64,000 nucleotides of DNA from Streptomyces pseudovenezuelae (GTDB lineage Bacteria > Actinomycetota > Actinomycetes > Streptomycetales > Streptomycetaceae): positions 124,001-188,000 of the forward strand of contig NZ_KQ948150.1 of the NCBI RefSeq assembly GCF_001513955.1, given 5' to 3'. The first letter of the stretch is position 1. Each line of letters begins with the position of its first letter. A program made the translations under genes and the position numbers. The notes below the pieces were generated by a model, which saw only the letters and a list, made by a program, of their open reading frames with translations, was not told the DNA's origin and did not search any database. Shown piece after piece: positions 35,747 to 48,320 of this stretch.

Positions 35747-38167
35747 TCAGGCCACGCGGATTCCCACGATGCAGGTGTCGTCGTCCGTGTCGGACCTGCT
35801 GTGTGTGAGCAGACGGTCCAACTGCTGGTCCAGCGTGGGCGGGACCGCGCGCGCCACCGTCAGGAACTGCGCCAGGGACTCCTCCACGGACCGGTCCCGG
35901 CGTTCGATCAGACCGTCCGTGTACATCAGCAGCGTGTCGTCGACGGCGAGCTGGACCTCGTGCTCCTCGTACGTGGCCTCCGGTACGGCGCCCAGCAGCA
36001 GCCCGGTGACCAGCGGCAGCGGTGCCGCGTCCGAGCCGCGCACCAGGACCGGCGGCAGGTGTCCGGCCCGCGCCCAGCGCAGGGTGTGGTTCTCGGGGTC
36101 GTACAGGCCGCAGACCGCCGTGGCGGTGACGGCGCCGGTCAGATGGTGGGCCACCATGTTGAGCCAGGACAGCAGCTGGCCCGGCCCGGCACCGGTGACG
36201 GCGAGCCCGCGCAGCGCGTTGCGCAGCACGACCATGCTGGTGGCCGCCTCGATCCCGTGGCCCGCGACATCGCCCACGCACAGCAGCACCAGCCGGGACG
36301 GCAGCACCACGGCGTCGTACCAGTCGCCGCCGACCAGATGCTGCGTCTCGGCGGGCCGGTAGCGCACCGCCACGTCCAGTCCCGGAACCTCCAGGGGCGC
36401 CTGGGTCGGGGGCATGATGGCGTGCTGCAGCTGGAGGGTCAGCCGGTTGCGCTCGCTGGCCTGCTGCTCGGTGTGGGCGAGCTGGTCGCGGGTGGCGGCG
36501 AGGGCGACCTCGGTCCAGTGGTGGGCGGAGATGTCCTGGTAGGCGCCGCGCACCACGTACAGCTGACCGGCGGAGTCCAGGACCGGCTCCGCGACGACCC
36601 GGATGTGACGGGTGACCCCGTCGGGGCGCTGCAACCGGAACGCGGTGGACGCGGGACGCCGCTGGTGGACCACCGTGCGCAGGAACCTGCCGATGGCGAC
36701 GGCGTCGTCGGGGTGGGCGTGGGCGGGCAGGTCCTCCAGCGGTACGGGCATCTCGGAGGCCGGCTTGCCGTACAGGTGGTACAGCTGGCCGTTCCAGGTG
36801 ATCTCGCCGGTCAGCAGGTTCTCCTCGAAACCGCCGATGCGGCCCAGGCGCTGGGCGTGCTGGAGCAGGCTCGCGAGGCGGGCCGTCTCGTCCTCGATGC
36901 GCCAGATCAGCAGGACGCTGCCGCCGTGCCGGCTGACGTTGATGTCGGCGACCGCGGCGAGCTGGACGTCGTCGACCAGGGCGGTGAGCCGCATGCGGTG
37001 GGTGCGGAAGGGCTCACCGGTGGCGTAGACGCGCTCGATCCGGTCGAACAGCTCGCTGTGGCCCGCGGCCATCGGGTACGCCTCCAGCAGCAGCGCGCCG
37101 TTCACCGCGCCCCGCGGCCGGCCGGCCGGGTCGAGGAAGCGGCTGTTGACGTGGTGGATGCGGAAGTCGACGAGCTGCCCGCCGGAGTCCAGGTGCGGCA
37201 CCAGCACCAGGGCGGGGTCGTGGAGCCCGTCGGCCAGGTCCATCAGCTCGGAGACGTCCGGCGGGACGCGCGGGTCCGGGGCACCGTCGGGGTGCTGGAG
37301 CGCGTACGTCTCCAGGGTGTGCGCGCACAGCTCGGCCAGCGCCTCGATCTGCCGGACGATGGGCGGGGGAGGGGACTCCAGCGGCGCGGGCCAGACGATC
37401 TCCAGCACGCCGTGGATGCGCCCGCCGGTCCCGGCCGGTACGGCGACCCGGCCGCCGTCGGGGTGGTGGTGCTGCCCGATGGACGGCAGGCCGGTCTCGG
37501 ACAGACTGCGGATCCACTCCCCGCCGCGCTCGGTGAGCCCGCGGCGCGCCACGGTCGTCACGCCCGGCGGCACATGCCGCCAGCGGCCGGTCTCGGCCGT
37601 GGAGAACCCGGCGCTGCCCGCCAGCGCGAGGGACCCGTCGGCCCCCAGGACCCAGATGGCCACCGCCTCCGCGCCCAGCGGGGTGAGCGCGTGCTCCAGC
37701 AGGGAGTCCGCGACGGCCTGGGTGTCGTCGTCGGCGGCCAGCGCAGCGCTCTCGGCGGCACGCAGCCGTACGGCCGAGGAGTGCCCTTCGGGCGGTTCGG
37801 TGGCGGCGGTGGCGGCGAGGAAGGCGTTGGTCACCTCCGAGAGCCGGTCGCGCGAGGCCTGGTTGATGACGTCGACGGCGAACTCCAGCGGTGTCACCCC
37901 CGCCTGCGCGGTGAGTTCGGCGAGCTGGCGGGAAGCCTGCGCCGGACCGCAGCCCAGCCGCTCGACCAGGATGCCCTTGGCCAGTTCGATCAGGGCCCGC
38001 CCGTCCGCCTCGGCCTGCGCCGCCCGCACCTCCCGGCGCAGTCGCTCGACGGTCGCCGCCAGCCGTCCGACAGGAGAGGGCTCCCCGTCACGGTCGTCGC
38101 CGTGGACGGCGGACGGGTCGTCCGCGGGGGCACTCTGGGGCTCGGACGGCTGACGCTGATCACTCAC
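35747..38167 (-). CDS. ANTAR-PAS-SpoIIE (PP2C) phosphatase
   Basis: 806 residues from GTG 38167. Residues about 40-90 (LIELAKGILVERLGCGPAQASRQL) are an ANTAR RNA-binding-type helical domain. A GAF-like region at about 110-280 and two PAS domains (about 290-410 and 430-550) follow. The C-terminal PP2C has LVGGDWYDAV, CVGDVAGHGIEAAT, WARAGHLPPVL and YTDGLIERRD. Putting ANTAR at the front of a phosphatase suggests combined antitermination and dephosphorylation outputs, or that the ANTAR is only structural. It lies 58 bases after the hybrid-kinase gene on the same strand and is probably cotranscribed with it. Confidence 0.88.
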   Translation of the reverse strand: MSDQRQPSEPQSAPADDPSAVHGDDRDGEPSPVGRLAATVERLRREVRAAQAEADGRALIELAKGILVERLGCGPAQASRQLAELTAQAGVTPLEFAVDVINQASRDRLSEVTNAFLAATAATEPPEGHSSAVRLRAAESAALAADDDTQAVADSLLEHALTPLGAEAVAIWVLGADGSLALAGSAGFSTAETGRWRHVPPGVTTVARRGLTERGGEWIRSLSETGLPSIGQHHHPDGGRVAVPAGTGGRIHGVLEIVWPAPLESPPPPIVRQIEALAELCAHTLETYALQHPDGAPDPRVPPDVSELMDLADGLHDPALVLVPHLDSGGQLVDFRIHHVNSRFLDPAGRPRGAVNGALLLEAYPMAAGHSELFDRIERVYATGEPFRTHRMRLTALVDDVQLAAVADINVSRHGGSVLLIWRIEDETARLASLLQHAQRLGRIGGFEENLLTGEITWNGQLYHLYGKPASEMPVPLEDLPAHAHPDDAVAIGRFLRTVVHQRRPASTAFRLQRPDGVTRHIRVVAEPVLDSAGQLYVVRGAYQDISAHHWTEVALAATRDQLAHTEQQASERNRLTLQLQHAIMPPTQAPLEVPGLDVAVRYRPAETQHLVGGDWYDAVVLPSRLVLLCVGDVAGHGIEAATSMVVLRNALRGLAVTGAGPGQLLSWLNMVAHHLTGAVTATAVCGLYDPENHTLRWARAGHLPPVLVRGSDAAPLPLVTGLLLGAVPEATYEEHEVQLAVDDTLLMYTDGLIERRDRSVEESLAQFLTVARAVPPTLDQQLDRLLTHSRSDTDDDTCIVGIRVA

Positions 38168-38225
38168 GGTGGGCCTGTTCCTCGGCTGGGACGTCACGCG
38201 GTCGGCTGGTGGGCGCTGCGTGCGC

Positions 38226-42500
<4,275 letters not shown>

Positions 42501-42630
42501 GAGCACCCTCGTTCCGCTCCCCAAGAGCCCCCGCACCGAGGGCTCGGAACCGTGCCGGGCTCTACACAAGGGCCCGCTCACCAGCGACAATCCCGCACCC
42601 CACGGAGCTGCCCGATGAGAAATCCGTCGA

Positions 42631-42659
42631 AGATTAACCCAGGTGCGGAGCAGCGACAA
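42631..42659 (-). promoter_or_regulatory. Vegetative-type promoter for the hybrid-kinase gene
   Basis: On the minus strand TTGTCG (42659-42654) and TAATCT (42636-42631) are separated by 17 bp, a good HrdB-type match. It predicts a leader of about 125 bases before ATG 42500. Confidence 0.5.
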
Positions 42660-42688
42660 AAGGTTGGCGGAAGGGTTGTGACATGGCG

Positions 42689-42716
42689 AAAAAAGACCTC
42701 ACGCGATGGCATGAGG
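42689..42716 (-). terminator. Rho-independent terminator of the STAS gene
   Basis: On the minus strand an eight-base stem with one mismatch and a GATG-type loop (42716-42697) is followed by TCTTTTTT (42696-42689). It lies 30 bases beyond the STAS stop. A U-tract terminator is uncommon in DNA this GC-rich. Confidence 0.65.
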
Positions 42717-42745
42717 GGCACGCCCTCGGGTACTCGACAGGTTTT

Positions 42746-43150
42746 TCACGACTCCGTCCATGAGCCCGTCCACGAGTCCGGCCGACGCGACGCCAGGGCG
42801 TCCTCCAGCGTCGCGTGAAAAGGGATGACGGTGTCAAGTCCCACGAGCTGCAGGGTGCGCAGCACGGCGCCCCGCACCACCACGAGCCGCAGCCATCCCC
42901 CCGCGGCCTCGGCGGCCTGGAAAGCGGCGATCAGGGCGTTGACACCGCTGGAGTCCATGAAAGTGACCCGGCTCAGATCGATGACGACCCGCTGCCCTGT
43001 GGGGGCCTCCGCCGGCGCCAGGGCCCGCGTCAGGCCGCTCACGCTCTGGTGGTCGATCTCTCCGCCGAGGCCGAGCACGGTGATGCCGTCGGCGTCGGTC
43101 CGGACCACGGACAGTCTGCCGTGACCCGCTGCTTCCCGGTTCTCTGCCAC
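42746..43150 (-). CDS. STAS-domain anti-sigma factor antagonist
   Basis: 134 residues from GTG 43150 (VAENREAAGHG) after AGAGGA. The fold is STAS: GLGGEIDHQSV, VVIDLSRVTFMDSSGVNAL, and a C-terminal DTVIPFHATLEDAL. The Ser pair in DSSG near residue 66 is the expected phosphorylation site for a kinase/anti-sigma partner, removed by PP2C phosphatases. It is divergent from an RsbW-like ATPase gene and lies next to the hybrid kinase and ANTAR-PP2C genes, a plausible partner-switch set. A classical terminator follows. Confidence 0.9.
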   Translation of the reverse strand: MAENREAAGHGRLSVVRTDADGITVLGLGGEIDHQSVSGLTRALAPAEAPTGQRVVIDLSRVTFMDSSGVNALIAAFQAAEAAGGWLRLVVVRGAVLRTLQLVGLDTVIPFHATLEDALASRRPDSWTGSWTES

Positions 43151-43247
43151 TCGCGTCCTCTGCGCACTCGATGGGGGCTGTCTCGTCCTTGGTGCCACCG
43201 TTGCCCCGGAAGTCCTCGCGCGATGCATGAGACGGCCGTTCGATTCG

Positions 43248-43285
43248 CCGGCAGCACGGGAACAGTCCGGCAGCACGGGAACAGT
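43248..43285 (+). repeat. Perfect 19-bp tandem direct repeat between STAS and HATPase genes
   Basis: CCGGCAGCACGGGAACAGT occurs twice back to back at 43248-43266 and 43267-43285. It lies in the divergent intergenic region, so it could be a paired regulator site or a replication-slippage product. Confidence 0.8.
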
Positions 43286-43389
43286 GCGGCACAGGCGTAA
43301 GGCGCGCATCACGGGGTATCCGCGCGCTCATGAACGGGGTACTGGAGATGGTCGGCAGGGTGCGGGTCCTGCCTGAGGAGTGTTCGCGG

Positions 43390-43809
43390 ATGCCGGAAGC
43401 CGCACCTGCCGAGGTGACCGTGGCCCTGGACGGAGCGGACGGCTGTATCGCCGACGCCCGGGCCCAGACGTCGAAGTTCCTGACGCGGGTGCAGGGGGAG
43501 TACGGGCTGCCGGTGTCGGCCCGCACCATGGATCTGGGGCAGCTGGTGGTCAGCGAGCTGGTCACCAACGCGCTGAAATACGCGCCCGGGCCGGTGCTGC
43601 TGCACCTGCGCATCGCCGACGGCATGCTGGAGGTCGAGGTGTGGGACACCGACCCGACGCTTCCGCTGGCTCGCGCCGCCGACGCCGGGCGGGTGGGTCA
43701 GCACGGTCTGGAGATCGTGATGGCGGTGGTCCAGGGAATAGAGGTGCGCCGGGAGCCGGTCGGCAAGTGCATCACGGTCCGGCTCACACTGTTCGACGAG
43801 CCGCACTAG
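43390..43809 (+). CDS. RsbW-like ATP-binding anti-sigma/regulator kinase
   Basis: 139 residues from ATG 43390, chosen for GAGGAG nine bases upstream; ATG 43330 would add 20 residues. The GHKL fold is clear: N box SELVTNALKYAPG, G1-like EVWDTDP and G2-like GRVGQHGLEIV. Streptomyces encodes dozens of such proteins. They bind STAS antagonists or sigma factors. Its position divergent from a STAS gene suggests that pair as partners. GGGTAT at 43314-43319 could be the -10 of a SigB-type promoter, but no good -35 is seen. Confidence 0.88.
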   Translation: MPEAAPAEVTVALDGADGCIADARAQTSKFLTRVQGEYGLPVSARTMDLGQLVVSELVTNALKYAPGPVLLHLRIADGMLEVEVWDTDPTLPLARAADAGRVGQHGLEIVMAVVQGIEVRREPVGKCITVRLTLFDEPH

Positions 43810-43920
43810 GAGGTTCCGGGCGCCGGATTGTCCCGGCCCCGAGCCCCCCTCTTTCTCACCGGGTCTTTCCGGGAGGCCGCTCGCCGGCAACCGGGCGGAC
43901 CCGGGCTGCCCTCGCGCGCC

Positions 43921-44379
43921 TCAGCCGGGAACGATCGCCTTCTCGGCAGCCGTCCTGATCCGGGTGCCGAAGGCGGGGGCGTCCCTGCGGGCCGCGGCGA
44001 GCGCCAGGCCGACCAGCAAGGTGCCCAGACCGTGACCTTCCAGGACGTTGAAGATACTGACGCGAGTCCTGCTGTCGGCCAGGGGCTCCAGATCGTAGCC
44101 ACCCTCACGCACCGTCACGCTGTTCTTGGACACCTCGGTCCAGCGGAGCCTCACCGGAGCTTCGAGTTCGGTGATGCGGAACTCCCGCGAGGTCTTCATG
44201 CCGGCGTCCTTGACGGTGCTCCGGAAGACCGTGCCCACGGCGGTCGGGGTGTCCGGGATCCTCTCGATCCCCAGGACCCGGGGACTGAACTGAGGATCGT
44301 TGCGCCCGTCGGCGAGATAGGCGAACACCTCCTGCACCGGACGGTCGATCTCCACCACCGCTTTGAACTCTCCGGACAT
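43921..44379 (-). CDS. SRPBCC-family protein
   Basis: 152 residues (MSGEFKAVVEIDRPVQEVFAYL) after GAGGAG. The START/polyketide-cyclase-like fold is indicated by the beta-helix-helix start, GTVFRSTVKD, FRITELEAPVRLRWTEV and a long C-terminal helix. Such proteins bind hydrophobic ligands. No catalytic residues can be named. It is divergent from another SRPBCC gene 210 bases away. Confidence 0.85.
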   Translation of the reverse strand: MSGEFKAVVEIDRPVQEVFAYLADGRNDPQFSPRVLGIERIPDTPTAVGTVFRSTVKDAGMKTSREFRITELEAPVRLRWTEVSKNSVTVREGGYDLEPLADSRTRVSIFNVLEGHGLGTLLVGLALAAARRDAPAFGTRIRTAAEKAIVPG

Positions 44380-44589
44380 GGGCACTCCTCATCGGTCGAG
44401 CCGTAGCGGATACGCGCCGTTCCTCGCCGGACTTCTGCCGGCGGCACCGTGACCCTATGGGAGGACCGGACATCACGCGAGAGGAACCGTGACCGCGGCG
44501 GCGTCCCGACCACCACGGGCGGGCCCCGACCGTGCATCCGGCGCGGGGATCACGACAGAAGCTCTGTACACACAGTCCTGGAGGTGACC

Positions 44590-45090
44590 GTGGCTCGTCG
44601 TCATCGTCTGATCCGAGTCAGTCCGCGTGCCGTGTGGGACGTCCTCGCGGACGGTCACCGCTACGCGGAGTGGGTGGTGGGGACCGCGCAGTCCGAGCCC
44701 GCCCGGGGGCAGTGGCCGCACAAGGACGCCGCGATCCGTTTCCAGGTCCGGCTCGGCCCGCTGCGGCTGGCCAACGAGACGGTCGTACGCCACTGCGAGG
44801 AAGGCGTCGCCCTGGAGCTGGAAGCCCACGCCGGCGTGCTGGGCACGGCCCGCATCGCGATCGAACTGCGCCCGTGGGGCGACCAGTGCCTGGTCATCGT
44901 GGACGAGCACCCGCTGCGCGGCGCCGGTGGCCGGCTGCACAACGTCGGCTTCGACGCGCTGATCCAGCTGCGCCACCGCACCATGCTCGCCCGGCTGGCC
45001 AGGCTGTGCGAGAGCACGGCACCCGCCTCCCGGCACCTGTCACGGGTCCCGTCGGCGGGGCCGGGCGTGGAGGGAGCCGGTCATGCCTGA
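44590..45090 (+). CDS. SRPBCC-family protein, first gene of oxidoreductase operon
   Basis: 166 residues from GTG 44590 with GGAGG five bases upstream. It begins RRHRLIRVSPRAVWDVLADGHRYAEWVVG, the typical SRPBCC start, and ends in a long basic helix and a Pro/Gly tail. It overlaps the next gene by eight bases. Coupling to a phytoene-desaturase-like FAD enzyme suggests it carries or shapes a hydrophobic substrate for it. Confidence 0.85.
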   Translation: MARRHRLIRVSPRAVWDVLADGHRYAEWVVGTAQSEPARGQWPHKDAAIRFQVRLGPLRLANETVVRHCEEGVALELEAHAGVLGTARIAIELRPWGDQCLVIVDEHPLRGAGGRLHNVGFDALIQLRHRTMLARLARLCESTAPASRHLSRVPSAGPGVEGAGHA

Positions 45091-46702
45091 CGCCGTGGTG
45101 ATCGGCGCGGGTCCCAACGGTCTGGTCGCCGCCAACGTGCTGGCGGACGCCGGCTGGAGCGTCGACGTACTGGAGGAACAGCCGGAGCCGGGCGGCGCGG
45201 TGCGCCACGACCACGGGGTCCACCCCGACTTCGTCAACGATCTCTTCAGCTCCTTCTACCCGCTCGCGGCCGCCTCGCCGGTCCTGGCCGCCCTGCGCCT
45301 GGAGGACCACGGACTGCGCTGGAGCAGTGCGCCGAGCGTGCTCGCACACCCTCTCACCGACGGCAGCTGCGCCCTCCTGGACCGCGATCCGGACACCACC
45401 GCCGCGTCCCTCGACGCCTTCGCGCCGGGCGACGGCGACGCGTGGCGGCGGCTGCACGACGTGTGGCTGCGTCTGCGTCCCGACCTCCTGGACGCCCTGT
45501 TCACGCCCTTCCCGCCGGTGCGCGCGTCGGCTCGCCTGGCCTGGCGGCTGCGGGCCGCGGGCGGTCTGCGGATGGCCCGGACGCTGGTCCTTCCGGTACG
45601 GCGGCTGGGGGAGGAGGAGTTCCGCGGACAGGGCGGCCGGCTGCTGCTGGCGGGAAACGCCCTGCACGCCGACCTCGCCCCGGAATCCGCGGGCAGCGGC
45701 GGCTTCGGCTGGCTGATGGCCATGCTGGGCCAGACGTACGGCTTCCCCGTCCCGGTCGGCGGCTCCGGCGCCCTGACGCAGGCCCTGGCCCGCCGCCTGA
45801 CCGCCCGGGGCGGGCAGGTGCGCTGCGGACAGCGCGTCACGGAGGTCGTCGTCCGCGGCGGCCGGGCCGTAGGCGTCCGTACGGCGGCCGGCGGCGCGGT
45901 ACCGGCCCGCCGGGCCGTGCTGGCGGACGTGTCGGTGCCCACGCTGTACGGCAGCCTCCTCGCTCCCGAGCACCTGCCCTCGCAGCTCCTGGAGGACCTG
46001 CGCCGCTTCCAGTGGGACTTCGCCACGTTCAAGGTCGACTGGGCGCTGGACGGCCCGGTGCCGTGGCGGGCCGAGCAGGCGTCCCGGGCCGGCACCGTGC
46101 ACCTCGCCGACGGCGTCGACGAACTCACACGCTTCGCCGCGCAGCTGGCCATGCGGCAGGTCCCGGACCGGCCGTTCCTGCTGTTCGGGCAGATGACCAC
46201 CGCCGACGCCACCCGCTCCCCGCAGGGCACGGAATCGGCCTGGGCCTATACCCACGTCCCGCACGAGATCGGGGCCGACGCGGCGGACCAGGGCATCACC
46301 GGGGACTGGGACACCAAGGACCAGGAGCTCATGGCCGACCGGGTCGAGCACCAGGTGGAACGGTTCGCGCCCGGATTCCGCGGCCTGATCCGGGGCCGCC
46401 GCATCCTGGCGCCCCCGACTCTCCAGGCCCTCGACGCCAACCTGAGCGGCGGTGCCATCAACGGGGGCACCACCGCTCTCCACCAGCAGCTCGTCTTCCG
46501 CCCCGTGCCCGGCACCGGACGCCCGGAGACTCCCGTTCCCGGGCTCTTCCTGGCCTCCTCCGGCGCCCATCCGGGCGGTGGCGTGCACGGAGCGCCGGGC
46601 GCCAACGCCGCGCGGGCCGCCCTGCACCGCCACCGTCCCCCCGGTCTCGCCCGCGCCCAACGAGCCCTGACCCGCCGCGACCGCACCGGAAGCAGGCACT
46701 GA
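45083..46702 (+). CDS. FAD-dependent oxidoreductase of the phytoene-desaturase type
   Basis: 539 residues. The N-terminal FAD Rossmann motif is VVIGAGPNGLVAANVLADAG, ending EEQPEPGGAVRH. The C-terminus has the second FAD-contact segment GLFLASSGAHPGGGVHGAPGANAA. It belongs to the CrtI/CrtO-like superfamily, but the substrate is unknown and it is not part of the crt cluster 6 kb away. GGAGGGAG before the ATG lies in the end of the SRPBCC gene. Confidence 0.88.
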   Translation: MPDAVVIGAGPNGLVAANVLADAGWSVDVLEEQPEPGGAVRHDHGVHPDFVNDLFSSFYPLAAASPVLAALRLEDHGLRWSSAPSVLAHPLTDGSCALLDRDPDTTAASLDAFAPGDGDAWRRLHDVWLRLRPDLLDALFTPFPPVRASARLAWRLRAAGGLRMARTLVLPVRRLGEEEFRGQGGRLLLAGNALHADLAPESAGSGGFGWLMAMLGQTYGFPVPVGGSGALTQALARRLTARGGQVRCGQRVTEVVVRGGRAVGVRTAAGGAVPARRAVLADVSVPTLYGSLLAPEHLPSQLLEDLRRFQWDFATFKVDWALDGPVPWRAEQASRAGTVHLADGVDELTRFAAQLAMRQVPDRPFLLFGQMTTADATRSPQGTESAWAYTHVPHEIGADAADQGITGDWDTKDQELMADRVEHQVERFAPGFRGLIRGRRILAPPTLQALDANLSGGAINGGTTALHQQLVFRPVPGTGRPETPVPGLFLASSGAHPGGGVHGAPGANAARAALHRHRPPGLARAQRALTRRDRTGSRH

Positions 46703-46749
46703 CCCACGGCGCCGCCCGCCGGGGCGGCCGCATCCGTCGAGGAGGACCA

Positions 46750-47211
46750 GTGAACGAACACGAGGAGGACCTCGGCGGCCCCGACCGCGACCATCGGCGC
46801 CCCGACGGGGTCGACGACACGACCGTCGAGGCTCTCGGGGCCTTGTCCAAGGCACTGGAGACGACCGAGCGGGCCAGGGGCCGGCTGTACGACTTCCACC
46901 AGCTGACCGGTTCCGCGGACCTGCAACTCGACCGTGCCGTAAAGCTGTTGGAGGAGGCGGGCCACCCCGAATGGGCCGCGAAGGTCCGCTCGGAGATCCT
47001 CGGGCGCAATGTCATCCCCGGGCACTGGACGTTCCAGATCGTCGAGGCCTACAACGCCACGTACTACCGGCCCTTCCAGCAGCTGGAGGCGAGCGCGGTG
47101 CAGGAACTCGCGCGGGGCCGTGACCACTTGTACGAGGCGGAGATGAAGGAGGAGCGCCGCACCCCCGGTCACCCCGACCACGCCGCGCGCCCGCCGGACC
47201 GCGAGAGCTGA
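46750..47211 (+). CDS. Helical conserved protein, unknown function
   Basis: 153 residues from GTG 46750 after GGAGGA. Charged termini flank a helical core: TVEALGALSKALETTERARGRL, LYDFHQLTG, LLEEAGHPEWAAKVRSEIL and WTFQIVEAYNATYYRPF. The His/Tyr/Glu content and helix pattern are faintly ferritin-like, but no metal motif can be claimed. It is the third gene of the SRPBCC-FAD-SDR operon. Confidence 0.75.
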   Translation: MNEHEEDLGGPDRDHRRPDGVDDTTVEALGALSKALETTERARGRLYDFHQLTGSADLQLDRAVKLLEEAGHPEWAAKVRSEILGRNVIPGHWTFQIVEAYNATYYRPFQQLEASAVQELARGRDHLYEAEMKEERRTPGHPDHAARPPDRES

Positions 47212-47278
47212 GCCCGGGCGTTCGGAGAGCCAGGACACGGCGGACACCGTGTCCGCCGCACGAAAGGAGGGCCGGACC

Positions 47279-48157
47279 GTGCGCAGGAGCCCGCTCGACG
47301 GCCGGACCGTGGTCGTCACCGGAGCCGCCCGCGGACTGGGTGCGGCGCTGGCCCGCGAGATCGCCCGGCGCGGCGCACGGGTGGCGCTGCTGGGCCACGA
47401 GAAGGCCCTCCTGGAAGCGGTGGCCGCCTCCCTGCCGGGGCCGGCCCTGGCCGTCGAGGTCGATGTCACCGACCCCGACGCGCTGGCCGCCGCGGCACGC
47501 ACCGTGCGGGCCCGGCTCGGACCCCCCTCGGCGGTGGTGGCCAACGCGGGCGTGGCCGAGGGCGGCCCCTTCCTCACCTCGCCGCCGGACGCCTGGAGCC
47601 GGGTCGTCGACGTCAATCTCACCGGCAGCGCCCACACGGCCCGGGCGTTCCTGCCGGACCTTCTCGACACGGCGGGGTACTTCCTCCAGATCGCCTCGCT
47701 CGCGTCGATCGGCGCGGCCCCGTTGATGAGCGCCTACTGCGCCTCCAAGGCGGGGGCCGAGGCCTTCGCGCACTCCCTGCGGGCGGAGGTGGCACACCGT
47801 GGCGTCGGCGTGGGCATCGGCTACCTCAACTGGACGGACACCGACATGATCCGCGATGCCGACGGGCACGCCGTCCTGCGTGAACTGCGCGTCCGCATGC
47901 CGGGGCCGGCCCGCCGCGTGTACCCCGTCGAAACGGTCGCCGCACATCTGGTCAGGGGCCTGGAGCGGCGGCGTACGGCCGTGTACGCGCCGGCCTGGCT
48001 GCGCCTGACCCAGCCGGTGCGCGCGGCCCTGCCACCCCTCGTACTGCGCGTGTCGCGCCGCGCGCTGCCCCGCCTGGAGGCCGAAGGGGCTCTTGAGTAC
48101 ACGGGACCACTCGGCGCCGGCGGTCTGGCCGACCGCGGTGCACGGCGCGAGAACTGA
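47279..48157 (+). CDS. Short-chain dehydrogenase/reductase
   Basis: 292 residues from GTG 47279 with AAAGGAGG eight bases upstream. The SDR landmarks are TGAARGLGAALA (NAD(P) binding), VVANAGVAEGG (NNAG equivalent), Ser in ASLASIG and the catalytic pair Tyr/Lys in SAYCASKAG. The C-terminal 60 residues are longer than in classical SDRs and rich in Arg, perhaps touching the membrane. It ends the operon that begins at 44590. Confidence 0.9.
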   Translation: MRRSPLDGRTVVVTGAARGLGAALAREIARRGARVALLGHEKALLEAVAASLPGPALAVEVDVTDPDALAAAARTVRARLGPPSAVVANAGVAEGGPFLTSPPDAWSRVVDVNLTGSAHTARAFLPDLLDTAGYFLQIASLASIGAAPLMSAYCASKAGAEAFAHSLRAEVAHRGVGVGIGYLNWTDTDMIRDADGHAVLRELRVRMPGPARRVYPVETVAAHLVRGLERRRTAVYAPAWLRLTQPVRAALPPLVLRVSRRALPRLEAEGALEYTGPLGAGGLADRGARREN

Positions 48158-48213
48158 ACCGGCGCGAAGCCAGGCTCCCTGCCGGCGTTCGCGCCGGGCC
48201 TGCGCACGGCAGA

Positions 48214-48284
48214 GGCGGTGTCGCCCCGGGTCCTCGACCGGCCGACCGGAGTGGTCGGCGGCCGGTGTCCGGGGCGACACCGCC
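48214..48284. terminator. Large bidirectional hairpin between convergent genes
   Basis: GGCGGTGTCGCCCCGG (48214-48229) pairs perfectly with 48269-48284. Inside, ACCGGCCGACC and GGTCGGCGGCCGGT pair with a small bulge. The hairpin separates the SDR gene (plus) and the LAETG gene (minus) and can stop transcription from both sides. Confidence 0.75.
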
Positions 48285-48320
48285 AGGTGCCTCACCGCGT
48301 GGCGGTGGCGGCGGTTTGGG

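Noticed and set aside
45083..46702. A second phytoene desaturase belonging to the crt cluster
   Set aside because: It is in a separate operon 6 kb away with SRPBCC and SDR genes and has a different C-terminal pattern, so I kept the general oxidoreductase call.
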